A stretch of DNA of 64,000 nt, from positions 13,938,001-14,002,000 of the forward strand of contig NC_037090.1 of NCBI RefSeq assembly GCF_002994745.2, in the 5' to 3' direction. This DNA is from Rosa chinensis. Its lineage: Eukaryota > Streptophyta > Magnoliopsida > Rosales > Rosaceae. Positions 55,960 through 64,000 of the stretch are shown piece by piece (the stretch's first letter is position 1; every line of letters begins with the position of its first letter). The translations under genes and the position numbers were made by a program. The notes below the pieces were generated by a model, which did not search any database, was not told the origin of the DNA, and saw only the letters and a list, made by a program, of their open reading frames with translations.

Positions 55960-56749
55960 GTTTCTATGTCTATTGGAAATAAGTTTCCAATGTCTTAAAG
56001 TTCGGGTTAGATATCTATAAATAGGGGCATAGGTTGTAGTAGTAGATCAACTCTTGAAGCATTAAACAGAGAGAGCAAGTGAGGTCTTGAGAGTTGGTGA
56101 GAACTTCTTGTGTCTTCGTGTATTCTTCTTCTTCTATAGTGAAACCCAAGTAGCCCGGGGACGTAGGCAAAGTTCTTTATTGAACCTCATTAACAAGTTC
56201 GTGTTTATTTTTTCGGTCATTTATCTATATTGTTTTGCACTTGCCTGCTTCCGCAAGAGGGATTCTAGGTCGAATTCCTAACAATAAGGTCAATTATACA
56301 TCAATATTTAGAAGGGATAATGACCATCTACACAATTTCAGTCTAAAAATTGCCTGCTTACTCCAGTAAGAAAATAGTGTGCCCATTTACCCAATTTAAA
56401 AGAAAAAAGACTATTTTAGACAAAACATGACATATAATTACATATCCATCCAGTCTCTCTTCTCAAACTCAGACGACGTCTCTCTCTCTCGGCCTCTCTC
56501 TGTCACTGGACTCTGCTGGGTCGACGACCTCCAGCGACCCAGACGGCCTCTCTCTCACTGTTATTGACGCTCGACCCAGGTCTCCAGCGACCCAGGCCTA
56601 CGAATCTGCCAATCAGACCGCCACGACTTCTCTCTCTCTCTCTCACTAATGCTCAACCTAGGCCTCCGGCAAATTAGATTGCAAATCTCCCAGAGCCCCT
56701 TCGGCGACCTAGGCTTCCGGCGAATCAGATCGCCTATCTTCCAGTGCCA

Positions 56750-57193
56750 CTAGAGCATCTTCCACTGGTTATACATGTCCGGGTCCATCGGGTTTTCAGA
56801 GACCCGAACCTTCGGGACGAACTCTTTCTTGGATGCCTTGAAGCAGCAGACCAAGCGCAGGTAGTCATACAAGAGATCGATGCCGTCGTCGTAATCTACG
56901 AGTTTCGGATCTGAAGATTCGGGTTCTAGTTCTACCGGGCCATTTTCAACTTGGGCTTTTTTGGAGCACTGGGTTTTCTTCGATGGTAAAGTTGAAGCAT
57001 AAGTTGGGGTCTTTTTCCTGCCACGGCGACCGGGCTTCTTAGGTTCTTCAATGCTCCCACTATCTTCGCCGAAAGCTCTGAGTGGGTTCAGCTTGTGAGG
57101 TTTGAAAGGTTTAAGCTTGAAGAAATGGGGGTTCGCGGTTATACTCCAAGATGCTCTCTGCACCAATCCCGATAAACGTAAAGTCGCCGAGCA
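56750..57193 (-). pseudogene. FLN1: Captured 5' exon fragment of fructokinase-like FLN1
   Basis: The minus strand reads CSATLRLSGLVQRASW, a basic plastid-transit-like N-terminus, then EEPKKPGRRGRKKTPT, LVDYDDGIDLLYDYLRLVCC, KKEFVPKVRVSENPMDPDMY and NQWKML, then TAG. This resembles the N-terminal part of plastid FLN1, a pfkB-like protein of the plastid RNA polymerase complex, where I recall DYDDGIDFPYD..PLVCCFG and DMYSQWKMLQW. The fragment lacks an ATG (the upstream codon is TTG) and stops before the sugar-kinase domain. It lies between MULE ends, so it is a captured copy. The assignment is by motif recall. Confidence 0.65.
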
Positions 57194-57289
57194 CAACTTT
57201 AATTAGCTTCTTACAATTTCAGACATTTTGATTGTCTATCCGGGTTAATTGGATATGTAAACTTGACTCGTATTGATCAGAATTATGTG

Positions 57290-57450
57290 GATTAGGGGGC
57301 CAATAATAATATTATTGAGGGGCAATAATGTCATTAGTGGGTAATAAAAAAATTATTGGAAGATAATAATAAGATTATTAGGCGGCAGTAAAAAGATTAT
57401 TGGGGGGCAATAAAATGTTTATTGAGGCAATAATAAGATTATTTATTTTT
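57290..57450. repeat. Minisatellite of GGGGCAATAA-type units in M3
   Basis: Six or more imperfect copies of (a)ttattggggggcaataa, with variants ttgaggggcaataa, ttaggcggcagtaa and ttgaggcaataa; one more lies at about 57606-57622 (ttattagggggcaataaa). Each unit is partly self-complementary (TTATTG...CAATAA). Confidence 0.85.
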
Positions 57451-57959
57451 CAAAATTATTAAAACTACTAAAACTATAACTTACTAAAAAGATAGTTTCA
57501 AAAGTTTCAAAAGATAAACCTACTAAAACTTACTAAAACCTACTAAAACTTTCAAAATTATAAACATCTTCATTTTTCATTAATTATTTCTCCCTAATAA
57601 ACTTGTTATTAGGGGGCAATAAAATCAGATTCGATAGTCGGAATCGGGATTCCAGTGACCGGTTGCCGGATTTATGTCATGGGTCGCCGGAGTCCTCAGT
57701 CGGCCAGTGGTCACCGGAGTCCGGCAAGGTCTCCGATGACTTGTCTCTCTAAGTGACAAAGAAGGAGAGGGCAAAATTGTCCCAAAAATAAATAAAAAGG
57801 AATAAAAAATAATTAATTGGGTATTAGGGAAATGATCTCTTAGAGTGTTTGGGTAAATGGGCAATCTCTTATAGTGTTTGGGTAAGTGGGCAATTTTTAT
57901 CCTAAAATTGTGTAAATGGTATGTACTTACATAGACATTTGCAAGTATAATTAGCTATA

Positions 57960-58400
57960 ATAAGCCACGCTCATGCTACCCCCCAGCGGTACCGACTCCG
58001 GCCAAAGGAGTGACCTACGGGAACACAGCCAAGCAAGCCACCGCCTGAGCCCCGGCTCTCACCCAGATCACCGATGACTCGCCCCGCCTAGATAGCACCA
58101 GAAGGTCCAGAAGCTGGGACTGAAACATATCAGTCCCACTTCGAAAACATGGAGAAGATCAACTATCTCCTCACCTATAAAAGGTTATCTCCTCTCTCCT
58201 CATTAATTACGCATTTGATACTTACCTACTGTTACTTTGTCACCATAAATACATTGACTAACTTAGGCATCGGAGAAGAGAAGACCGCCCAGCGCGGTCT
58301 CCCTCTGACGCCCTCTGTATTTCACTTGACAGGTAGCAGAAACTCTGAGAATATCATAGGTAGCGGTCCGCCCATCGGACCAGCGTTAACAAAGGTTTAG
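57960..58400 (+). mobile_element. LTR remnant of a Tat-type gypsy element
   Basis: A GC-rich block has a tataaaagg box near 58178, followed by the typical LTR end text (gacttaggcatcgg-type reading gactaacttaggcatcgga, a tgtatttcacttgacaggta stretch and ccagcgttaacaaagg). It has no coding and no partner copy in the window. The assignment rests on the look of the U5 text only. Confidence 0.45.
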
Positions 58401-58670
58401 CTACCGCTGAACTTTAAACATTAACATATATAGTCATTATCCGTATTTAGAATAGTTGATATATTATTGAGCTTATAACAGCTGATTTGTGAAGTGAACG
58501 TATTATATCAAATATGATGTTATACGTTAAATATTAAGAATCATTGATATCAAATTTGATCAAATCCGTTATTATACGTTAGATATTAAGAATCATTGAT
58601 ATCAAATTTGATCTCGAATCAATGATATCAAATATGTTCTCGAATCATTGATATCAAATCTAATCTCGAG

Positions 58671-58900
58671 AGCTCGTGAAGAACGAAGTGCTGCAATTGT
58701 TGAAGATTCAAGGAAGTGAGAATCATGCTGATATGTTGACTAAGTCTGTGCAAATAGGTAAACTGAAGTTGTGCTTGGCTTCAGTTGGTCTCCAAACTTG
58801 AAGAAGGAGATGTTGGCTATGATGATGGGGTTTGTGTTGCTATGATTGAAGAGTATTGAAGAATGTTAGCTACTAGAGTAATCGGCTTCAAGTGGAAGAT
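58671..58900 (+). pseudogene. C3: 3' end of a copia polyprotein
   Basis: The plus strand reads KNEVLQLLKIQGSENHADML, then TKSVQIGKLKLCLASVGLQT and a stop at about 58801. This is the typical end of copia RNase H (EN.ADMLTK). A purine-rich tract agtggaagat abuts the LTR at 58901. Everything upstream is missing. Confidence 0.85.
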
Positions 58901-59362
58901 TGTTAGGTGTGTGGATCCAATTCCACATAAGATCAAGATTCGTTAATCCTTGATCAAAGAGGAATTTTTAATTGTTTCCTACCTGCTTACATAATCCTAC
59001 TTGGTAATGGTTTCTATGTCTATTGGAAATAGGTTTCCAATGTCTTACAGGTTCAGGTTAGATATCTATAAATAGGGGCATCAGTTGCAGTAATAGATCA
59101 AGTCTTGAAGCATTAAATAGAGAGAGCAAGTGAGGTCTTAAGAGTTGGTGAGAACTTCTTGTGAGAGATTCTTGTATTATGTTTCGTGTATTCTTCTTCT
59201 AATATAGTGAAACCGAAGCAGCCCGGGGACATAGGCAAAGTTCTTTGCTGAACCTAGTAATTAACAAGTTTGTGTGTTCGTGTTTATTTTCTCGATCGTT
59301 TATCTATATTGTTTTGCACTTGTCTGCTTCCACAAGAGGGATTCTAGGTCGAATTCCTAACA
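58901..59362 (+). repeat. C3 3' LTR (462 bp)
   Basis: Begins TGTTAGGTGTGTGG and ends AATTCCTAACA. It is the full-length relative of the truncated LTR at 50221/55960-56283. It has a ctataaataggggc box near 59067. Confidence 0.85.
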
Positions 59363-59510
59363 GTAAGCTCAATTATACATCAATATTTAGAATAGTTGAT
59401 ATATTATTGAACGTATAACAGCTGATTTGTGAAGTGAACATATTCTATCAAATCTGTTGTTATACGTTAATTAAGCATTAAGAATCAGTGATATCAAATC
59501 TGATCAATGT

Positions 59511-60926
59511 GAGCCCTGGAAAGATTTATCGAGTTTAATTGAGATTGTTTGATAAATTACTTATCGATCTTGGTAATTATTAACGGTGCTCGACAATAAT
59601 TTCAGAAATTCTCACGAGGTGGAATCCTCAATGTAAGAATCAGATAATAAAGTATGCAACACGACGAGTTTGTGGAAATTTTTAGTAAATTTTTCAGATA
59701 CCCGAGCTAATTATGGTGATTTTCCAAAGTTCTGGGATTTTAGAAAATGGTTTAGAGAAAAGGGAAATTCCTCCGATTCAATCTTGGTTGTCCATCTAGC
59801 CACCGCTTCATCCTAACCCTTGAAATAAAATGGAATTTAGGGTATTTATACCCCTCGATCAGATCAAGGCTTCAGATTTCTCCAGAAGATCCCAGCAGCT
59901 TCGAGTTTTCAACCCGAGAGAGAGAAACCCGACAGGTGTGCAAAAGGTTCGACCATAGTGACGCCTTCCGGCCACTGATCGACGGCGCACCAGCACCGTT
60001 CTTCTCGTTTCTTCCTCGTTGTCACACTTCTGGAGGTGGTTTATCCAATCGTCAGCTGTGGAGAGATAATAGGGGTCGAGAAGTTTCGACAGTACCAGCG
60101 GTTCTCCGGCGACCGATTGGGTTGCATGTGGTATGAAAACTCATCCTCTCGTCGTCCTCTAGGCTCTAGTGTAATTAGTTTTTGAAATTGACGAAGTTTG
60201 GTTGATTTGGGTTTCTGGGCTAGTTCGGGTTCGACGCTGTCACCAACGTCGGAGACATTTCCGACTCTTCTCTGTTAGTTCTAGCTTGGCTTTTGGTTCG
60301 ACTGCTTCTGTAGACGGGGCCTAACCTCAATTAGGAGTTAAATTCCAAAGATTTATGGGTTGTGGATAGTGGATATCCGCAACCAGAATCATATATAATG
60401 AAGATCTGACCGGGGCACGGGACCCACCGTGCCCTCAACGTGGCTCCGCCTCTGGTTGTGGACGTCGAAACTTGGATATCAGTTTGTCATCGGGTTTTCA
60501 GAAAGCTACTATAAGAGGACGTAGAGGCCTAAACTGCAAATCAGACTTATTGAGGTAAATTTCGAAAGTTCTGTCAAAATTGTTAATCCCTGAAAGTTAA
60601 GGAATAGTGTTGGCTAAGCGATGTTGTTTGCATGTGCAGAATGGGTGTTTATGTCTTGGTTTGAATTGATTGAGTCGTGGCTTGAGAAATTGTTTGAGTT
60701 GTGCTAAATGGGATATTGTTAATACATGAAATTTCTCTGTGAAATTGGTTCTTGAATGAAAGGTTGTAATTAGGGGTGCATTTGATTTAGTCTATCGGTT
60801 CTTATAGTGAGAGTTTGAATCTAAGAAGCACCGATACGGGTACGAGTATCCGGATACGATACGATCAGATACGTGGAGACGGTAAATCTTAAATGTAATA
60901 GGAAACGGGTACGTGAAGGAAACGCC

Positions 60927-60930
<4 letters not shown>
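59511..60930. other. Unassigned non-coding region, possibly an LTR fragment
   Basis: It has the look of a long gypsy LTR (mixed composition, long stretches without ORFs, ggtatttatacccctcgatc near 59850), but no partner copy, PBS or purine tract was found. A 66-codon frame at 59936 matches nothing I know. No RNA gene was seen. Confidence 0.35.

Positions 60931-60968
<38 letters not shown>
60931..60968. repeat. (AT)n microsatellite
   Basis: About 19 AT units directly upstream of the RNase H-like ORF. Confidence 0.95.
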
Positions 60969-60973
<5 letters not shown>

Positions 60974-60986
60974 GAAGAAGAAAAAA

Positions 60987-61580
60987 ATGAAACATAAACA
61001 AAGTACTAGTTTATCACAATCAAATATTATCAATCCAAATGTTCAAATAAAAGTCTATAATGGAGATGGTTATGCAAATATGATTTGGGCTCCACCACCA
61101 ATTGGAAGGCTTAAATTAAACTGTGATGCATCAATGGCTGTTAATGGAGAACAAGTGGGTGTTGGTATTGTATGCCGAGATAGTGAAGGAAATTTTGTGG
61201 CAGCTTTGGGAGAGAGGCTTGTTGGAAGATTAAGTCCATGTGTAGCTGAGTTGTCCTCTATATTGAGGGGTCTTGAATGGGCTATGGACCAGGGGTGGAC
61301 TGGTTTGGTAATTGAAGCAGATTGTTTGGAGGCTGTGAGGATGGTAAACGGAAGTGATGAATGTCTTGCAAGTGAGGGTATCCTGGTGGAGCGAATTAGA
61401 GAGATTTTGGCCGCTTTGGATATTCCCAATATTCATCATGTTCCAAGGGCGGCTAACATGGCGGCTCATACGATGGCAGGAGTTGTAGCCCGGGGTAATG
61501 GGCGTAGTAGTTGGTTAGGGGTTGGGCCTCCTTGGCTCATGGATGCCATTGTTAATGAAGGTAACTGGTTCAGGTTATAG
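60987..61580 (+). CDS. RNase H-like (RVT_3) protein, probable 5'-truncated LINE end (197 residues)
   Basis: The ORF has an ATG after an in-frame stop. Residues about 30-170 form the plant RVT_3 RNase H fold: WAPPPIGRLKLNCDAS (catalytic Asp), VGVGIVCRDSEGNFV, VAELSSILRGLEWAMDQG (Glu), LVIEADCLEAVRMV (Asp) and HHVPRAANMAAHTMA. This domain usually sits at the C-terminus of plant LINE ORF2 proteins, after RT. Here no RT lies upstream; the (AT)n run abuts it. About 70 bp after the stop come an aataaa signal (61648) and an A-run (61669-61679), as at a LINE 3' end. A stand-alone host RNase H-like gene is an alternative, since the frame is intact. Confidence 0.75.
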   Translation: MKHKQSTSLSQSNIINPNVQIKVYNGDGYANMIWAPPPIGRLKLNCDASMAVNGEQVGVGIVCRDSEGNFVAALGERLVGRLSPCVAELSSILRGLEWAMDQGWTGLVIEADCLEAVRMVNGSDECLASEGILVERIREILAALDIPNIHHVPRAANMAAHTMAGVVARGNGRSSWLGVGPPWLMDAIVNEGNWFRL

Positions 61581-61668
61581 GGAGGAGAGTGGGGAATTTT
61601 TGTCCACCACCGGTTATTCCCATGTTTTGTAATTTGGTTAGCCATTGAATAAAAGTCTCATTATTCTA

Positions 61669-61679
61669 AAAAAAAAAAA
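61669..61679 (+). repeat. Poly(A) tail of the LINE-like insertion
   Basis: Eleven A residues following an aataaa signal about 20 bp upstream. They mark the probable 3' end of the retroposed segment. No target duplication was identified. Confidence 0.6.
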
Positions 61680-62035
61680 GGGTTAACACAACTAATAACA
61701 AGTTAACAACCATCAACTTCATTCAACTTGGACAACATCCTTAAGGTCTTCATCTTCATGATCAACATTAAACAAAACCCCCTCAAGATCTACTACTAGC
61801 ACCGGCGTTAACAGAACCCCCTCAAGATCCACTACTAGCACCGGTGTTAACAGACCCGACACTAGAACTAATAGGAGGTGTTCCTCCGCTGCTCATGGTT
61901 GTTGAAAAATATTGGTCACAATCATAATTAACATAACTGAAAGTAGTGGAATTATCTTGACCAAAACCCACAATATCTAAATACTATAGAAATGGAAGCT
62001 GGAGATTCAACTAGATTGAAAGGTCCTTGACCCAA
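61680..62035. other. Non-coding region with a 39-bp tandem duplication
   Basis: A unit beginning aaccccctcaagatctac and ending caccggcgttaacag is duplicated at about 61777-61854, with three differences. On the minus strand it lies in a short frame reading DQYFSTTMSSGGTPPISS, then repeats of VNTGASSGS, ending in a stop. That may be a remnant of a transposase N- or C-terminus, but no family can be named. Confidence 0.4.
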
Positions 62036-62039
62036 AGCA

Positions 62040-63425
62040 CCAAAATAAGCCAAAATTATCTCACTTACCCCAACAACAGATTTTTGTTCCATCTACCCAA
62101 TTTAACACCAAATGATCATTTTACCCTTAATCTAATTAAGAAATTACATCCTGCCACTGTCTATCTCTCTCATTCCCTCCGGAAAATCGATCTGTCTCCT
62201 CTCTCTCTCTCTCATCTAGCTCGTACAGCTTCAGCGAGTCGACAATGAGAGCCAGCAAGCTCCCCTCAAGTTGTTCTCATAAAGATTCAGGCCTTCCAGC
62301 CGAGTCGACTCATCGGGAATCGCCCCGTCAGCCGGTTCATAGACGCGTCAAGCAGCTGGAGCTTTTTCAACTTCTCTCTCTCTCTCTCTGACTCCGTAGA
62401 CCATTATAGTTGGGGTTGTGGTGGAGGACGAACATGGCAAGAGTTGCGGGGGCTGCGCCGACGCTGTTGCACTCTAACTTGCTGCCGCAGTCGCTGGTGA
62501 GGCAAGAGAAGTGGTTGGTTAAGTGGGAGCTGCCTGTACAGGCCCAGATCTTGCCCCACCAGGTATGGGTCGGAGCAAGGAAGGAGCGATGGGTGAGGCT
62601 GGGGAGGGCGAACCCCTAATTTTCGAGGATGGGGCTGCCGGAGTTGGGTTGGATGGCGGGCCAGATAGGGAAGGGTCAGTTGTTGAATTGCAGTTTTTTG
62701 TTTTCTGGTGGTGACCTTCTCTACACATTCCTGGGCAATCAAATCACAGTCACCACGATTTGTTGTTGTTTCGGTCATGTTTTTTTTTTTTTTTTTTTTT
62801 TAAGTAATGGAACAGAAGAAAAAGAAAAAAAAACACAGTTTTGAATGTCTATTGGGGGCCCAAAAGACGTTTTAAAATTGATATAATCTCTTCATTTTTT
62901 TTCTTTAAGCAAAGTTTTATTGTCTAAATTTTAGGAGATTAGTTCATATTCTGGCAGCCGAAAGTTCTATTGGGGGGCAATAGGCATCTATTGGGAGGCA
63001 ATACATGGTTGATAGACATCTATTGCCCCAATAGACGTCTATTGGAGGCAATAGACGTCTATTGTCCCTCTATTTGAGGGCAATAGATGTCTATTGGGGC
63101 AGTAAATCTTTCCGGTGGGTGGCGGCTGGTGATCGGAATCCGGCGACCGGTGACCGGAATCTGGCGATCTTTGACCGGGCTCCGGCGAAATCTCTTATAG
63201 TCTCTCTCTCTCTCTCTAAATAACAAAGGGGTGAGGTTATTCAAAAAAAAAAATGTGAGGGTAAAATGGTATTAAAAAAATAAATAACAAAAAAAAAATC
63301 TTAATGGGGTATTAAGGAATACCTCCTTAGAATGTTTTGGGTAAGAGGGAATTAAAAAAACTTAATAAGGTAAGTGGGAAAAAAATCTCTAGAAATGGGG
63401 TAAATGAATAAAAACCCTAGATTGA
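62040..63425. mobile_element. M4: MULE-like element related to M3
   Basis: The left end (ttatctcacttacccca, then ccatctacccaattta and tcattttaccctta) and the right end, read inward (tttttcccacttacc, ctcttacccaaaac, cattttaccctcac), form loose TIRs like those of M3. The layout matches M3: CT-rich leader, GC-rich interior, minisatellite of ggggcaatag units, a ccggcgaccggtgaccgg block, then the right TIR. A GC-rich plus-strand stretch at 62434-62562 (MARVAGAAPTLLHSN...) ends at a CAG|GTATGG donor-like site and may be a captured exon, unrecognised. Confidence 0.55.
62965..63105. repeat. Minisatellite of CTATTGGGGGGCAATAG-type units in M4
   Basis: Six to seven imperfect copies of (agacgt)ctattgggggcaatag lie in alternating orientation, because each unit is nearly self-complementary (CTATTG...CAATAG). 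It is the counterpart of the minisatellite in M3. Confidence 0.85.
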
Positions 63426-64000
63426 AACCAAAGATAATGGCTGTGCAGGTAATCGATGGGCCAAGAAGGAGATGAGCGATTAGAATATATGTAATGGAGG
63501 CAAGGGACCCAGCCATTAGAATCAATAAACTGATCGATCGAGAAAAGCAAAGAGGATAAGAACTAGCTGGCCCATAGTTGCTGCTATACACACATGGCAT
63601 AACAAATATCAGAAGAAACTCCAAGCTCCAAATTGAAGAACAAATATGAGAAGAAGAGCAAAACAAATGTACCTGAAGCGGCTAGAAATTCAATCTCTAA
63701 GCTCCAAGGTCCAAGCGAATTGAAGAAGAGGAGAAGTCTTGAGCAGAAAAGATTCCGACTTGAGAAGAAGAGCAGAAGAGGAACGACGAAGCCAGAAGAG
63801 AAACGCTCGATCTGGGTCTCGTCTTTTGCAGAAGAGAAACGATGAAGCGGCTGAGATAGTGAGATTAGGTCGTCTATCTCTCTCTCTCTCGATCTACGTC
63901 TTTTTTTTGTTTTTTGTTTTCAATTTTTGCAAGGTAAAAAGTCAGTATTACCCCCACATTTCTGATTTATTTACATTCTTACGTTTCCGCTTAGGATACG
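63426..64000. other. Window end, no gene identified
   Basis: A GA-rich plus strand (63633-63845) gives a lysine/arginine-rich frame of 70 codons that has the composition of a purine-rich leader, not of a recognisable protein. The end (63870-63900) is CT-rich. It may be the 5' part of another element or gene that continues outside. Confidence 0.4.

Larger units (their letters stand above)
50221..56283 (+). mobile_element. Truncated copia LTR, split by C2
   Basis: Pieces 50221-50252 and 55960-56283 together match the LTR at 58901-59362 from its position 83 onwards (ctgcttac, cttggtaatggtttctatg, then aataggggcat to gaattcctaaca). The first 82 bp are replaced by the CTC/CTT repeat. The downstream flank (caattatacatcaatatttagaa) is also shared with the other copy, so the two may come from a local duplication. 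Confidence 0.8.
56314..57925. mobile_element. M3: Pack-MULE-like element with FLN1 fragment
   Basis: The left end (ataatgaccatctacacaat, then aaaaattgcc and cccatttaccca) and the right end, read inward (cataccatttacacaattt, aaaaattgcccacttaccca), form imperfect TIRs of about 100 bp. Inside are a CT-rich leader, a captured gene fragment on the minus strand, and a minisatellite of ggggcaataa units at 57290-57450. I could not settle the 9-bp TSD. A minus-strand frame at 57625-57864 lies in the TIR and is not a gene. Confidence 0.7.
58437..59510 (+). repeat. Direct repeats flanking the C3 copia remnant
   Basis: The block at about 58449-58545 (agaatagttgatatattatt, ataacagctgatttgtgaag, ttatacgtta) recurs at about 59388-59500. 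The left copy is extended by a small tandem array of gaatcattgatatcaaat units (58537-58660). The flank cannot be a simple 5-bp TSD, so it reflects a larger duplication or recombination event. Confidence 0.75.

Noticed and set aside
57625..57864. 79-codon minus-strand ORF
   Set aside because: It overlaps the right TIR and ccgg-rich block of M3; no protein features.
59936..60136. 66-codon ORF
   Set aside because: No motif, no homologous text, and it lies in a region with the look of an LTR remnant.
63633..63845. 70-codon Lys/Arg-rich ORF at the window end
   Set aside because: A purine-rich strand gives this composition by chance; no start context, domain or splice evidence.

Overview
The window is nuclear DNA from a flowering plant, most likely a core eudicot. 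It holds spliced plant genes (an EXO70 exocyst subunit, a pectate lyase-like gene and a CCoAOMT-like methyltransferase) set among Ty1/copia and Ty3/gypsy LTR retrotransposons, hAT elements and Mutator-like elements (MULEs) that carry host-gene fragments. Rosaceae is plausible but not shown. Splice sites, TIRs, LTRs and target-site duplications (TSDs) were read by eye; no search was run.

Region by region. 1-5.0 kb: 3' end of an EXO70 gene (+) and a complete five-exon pectate lyase-like gene (-). 5.6-10.3 kb: a complete, apparently intact hAT transposon (H1) with a three-exon BED-finger transposase. 10.65-47.14 kb: one MULE (M1) swollen to about 36 kb by nested insertions. Its left TIR holds a second MULE (M2, 9-bp TSD). 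Its right TIR holds an old copia element (C1, TSD CAGGG). The RNase H region of C1 holds a gypsy-type element (G1) that has gag and an antisense plant-mobile-domain ORF but no visible pol. G1 in turn holds a non-autonomous hAT (H2, TSD TTACACAA), a 2.5-kb solo LTR (S1) and a young Athila-like gypsy element (G2, TSD CGCAC). The gag of C1 also holds a solo LTR (S2). Nesting reaches four levels (M1 > C1 > G1 > G2).

47.1-49.8 kb: a last-exon-only CCoAOMT pseudogene, then a complete four-exon CCoAOMT-like gene. 50.2-56.3 kb: a truncated LTR split by a very young copia element (C2, TSD GTTTC) whose two 577-bp LTRs differ at one base. 56.3-64 kb: two related MULE-like elements (M3 with a captured FLN1 fragment, and M4), LTR remnants, a copia 3' end (C3) and a 197-residue RNase H-like ORF at the end of a probable LINE.

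Most unusual: (1) 18 copies of a 16-bp palindrome, AAACGATCGATCGTTT, or close variants, confined to G2 and sited in its LTRs, its 3' non-coding region and two inter-domain linkers of its polyprotein; (2) G1, a pol-less gypsy with an antisense PMD gene; (3) four MULE-like elements, three of them with gene-derived open fragments; (4) C2, which has near-identical LTRs yet lacks a recognisable primer-binding site and has a disrupted coding region.
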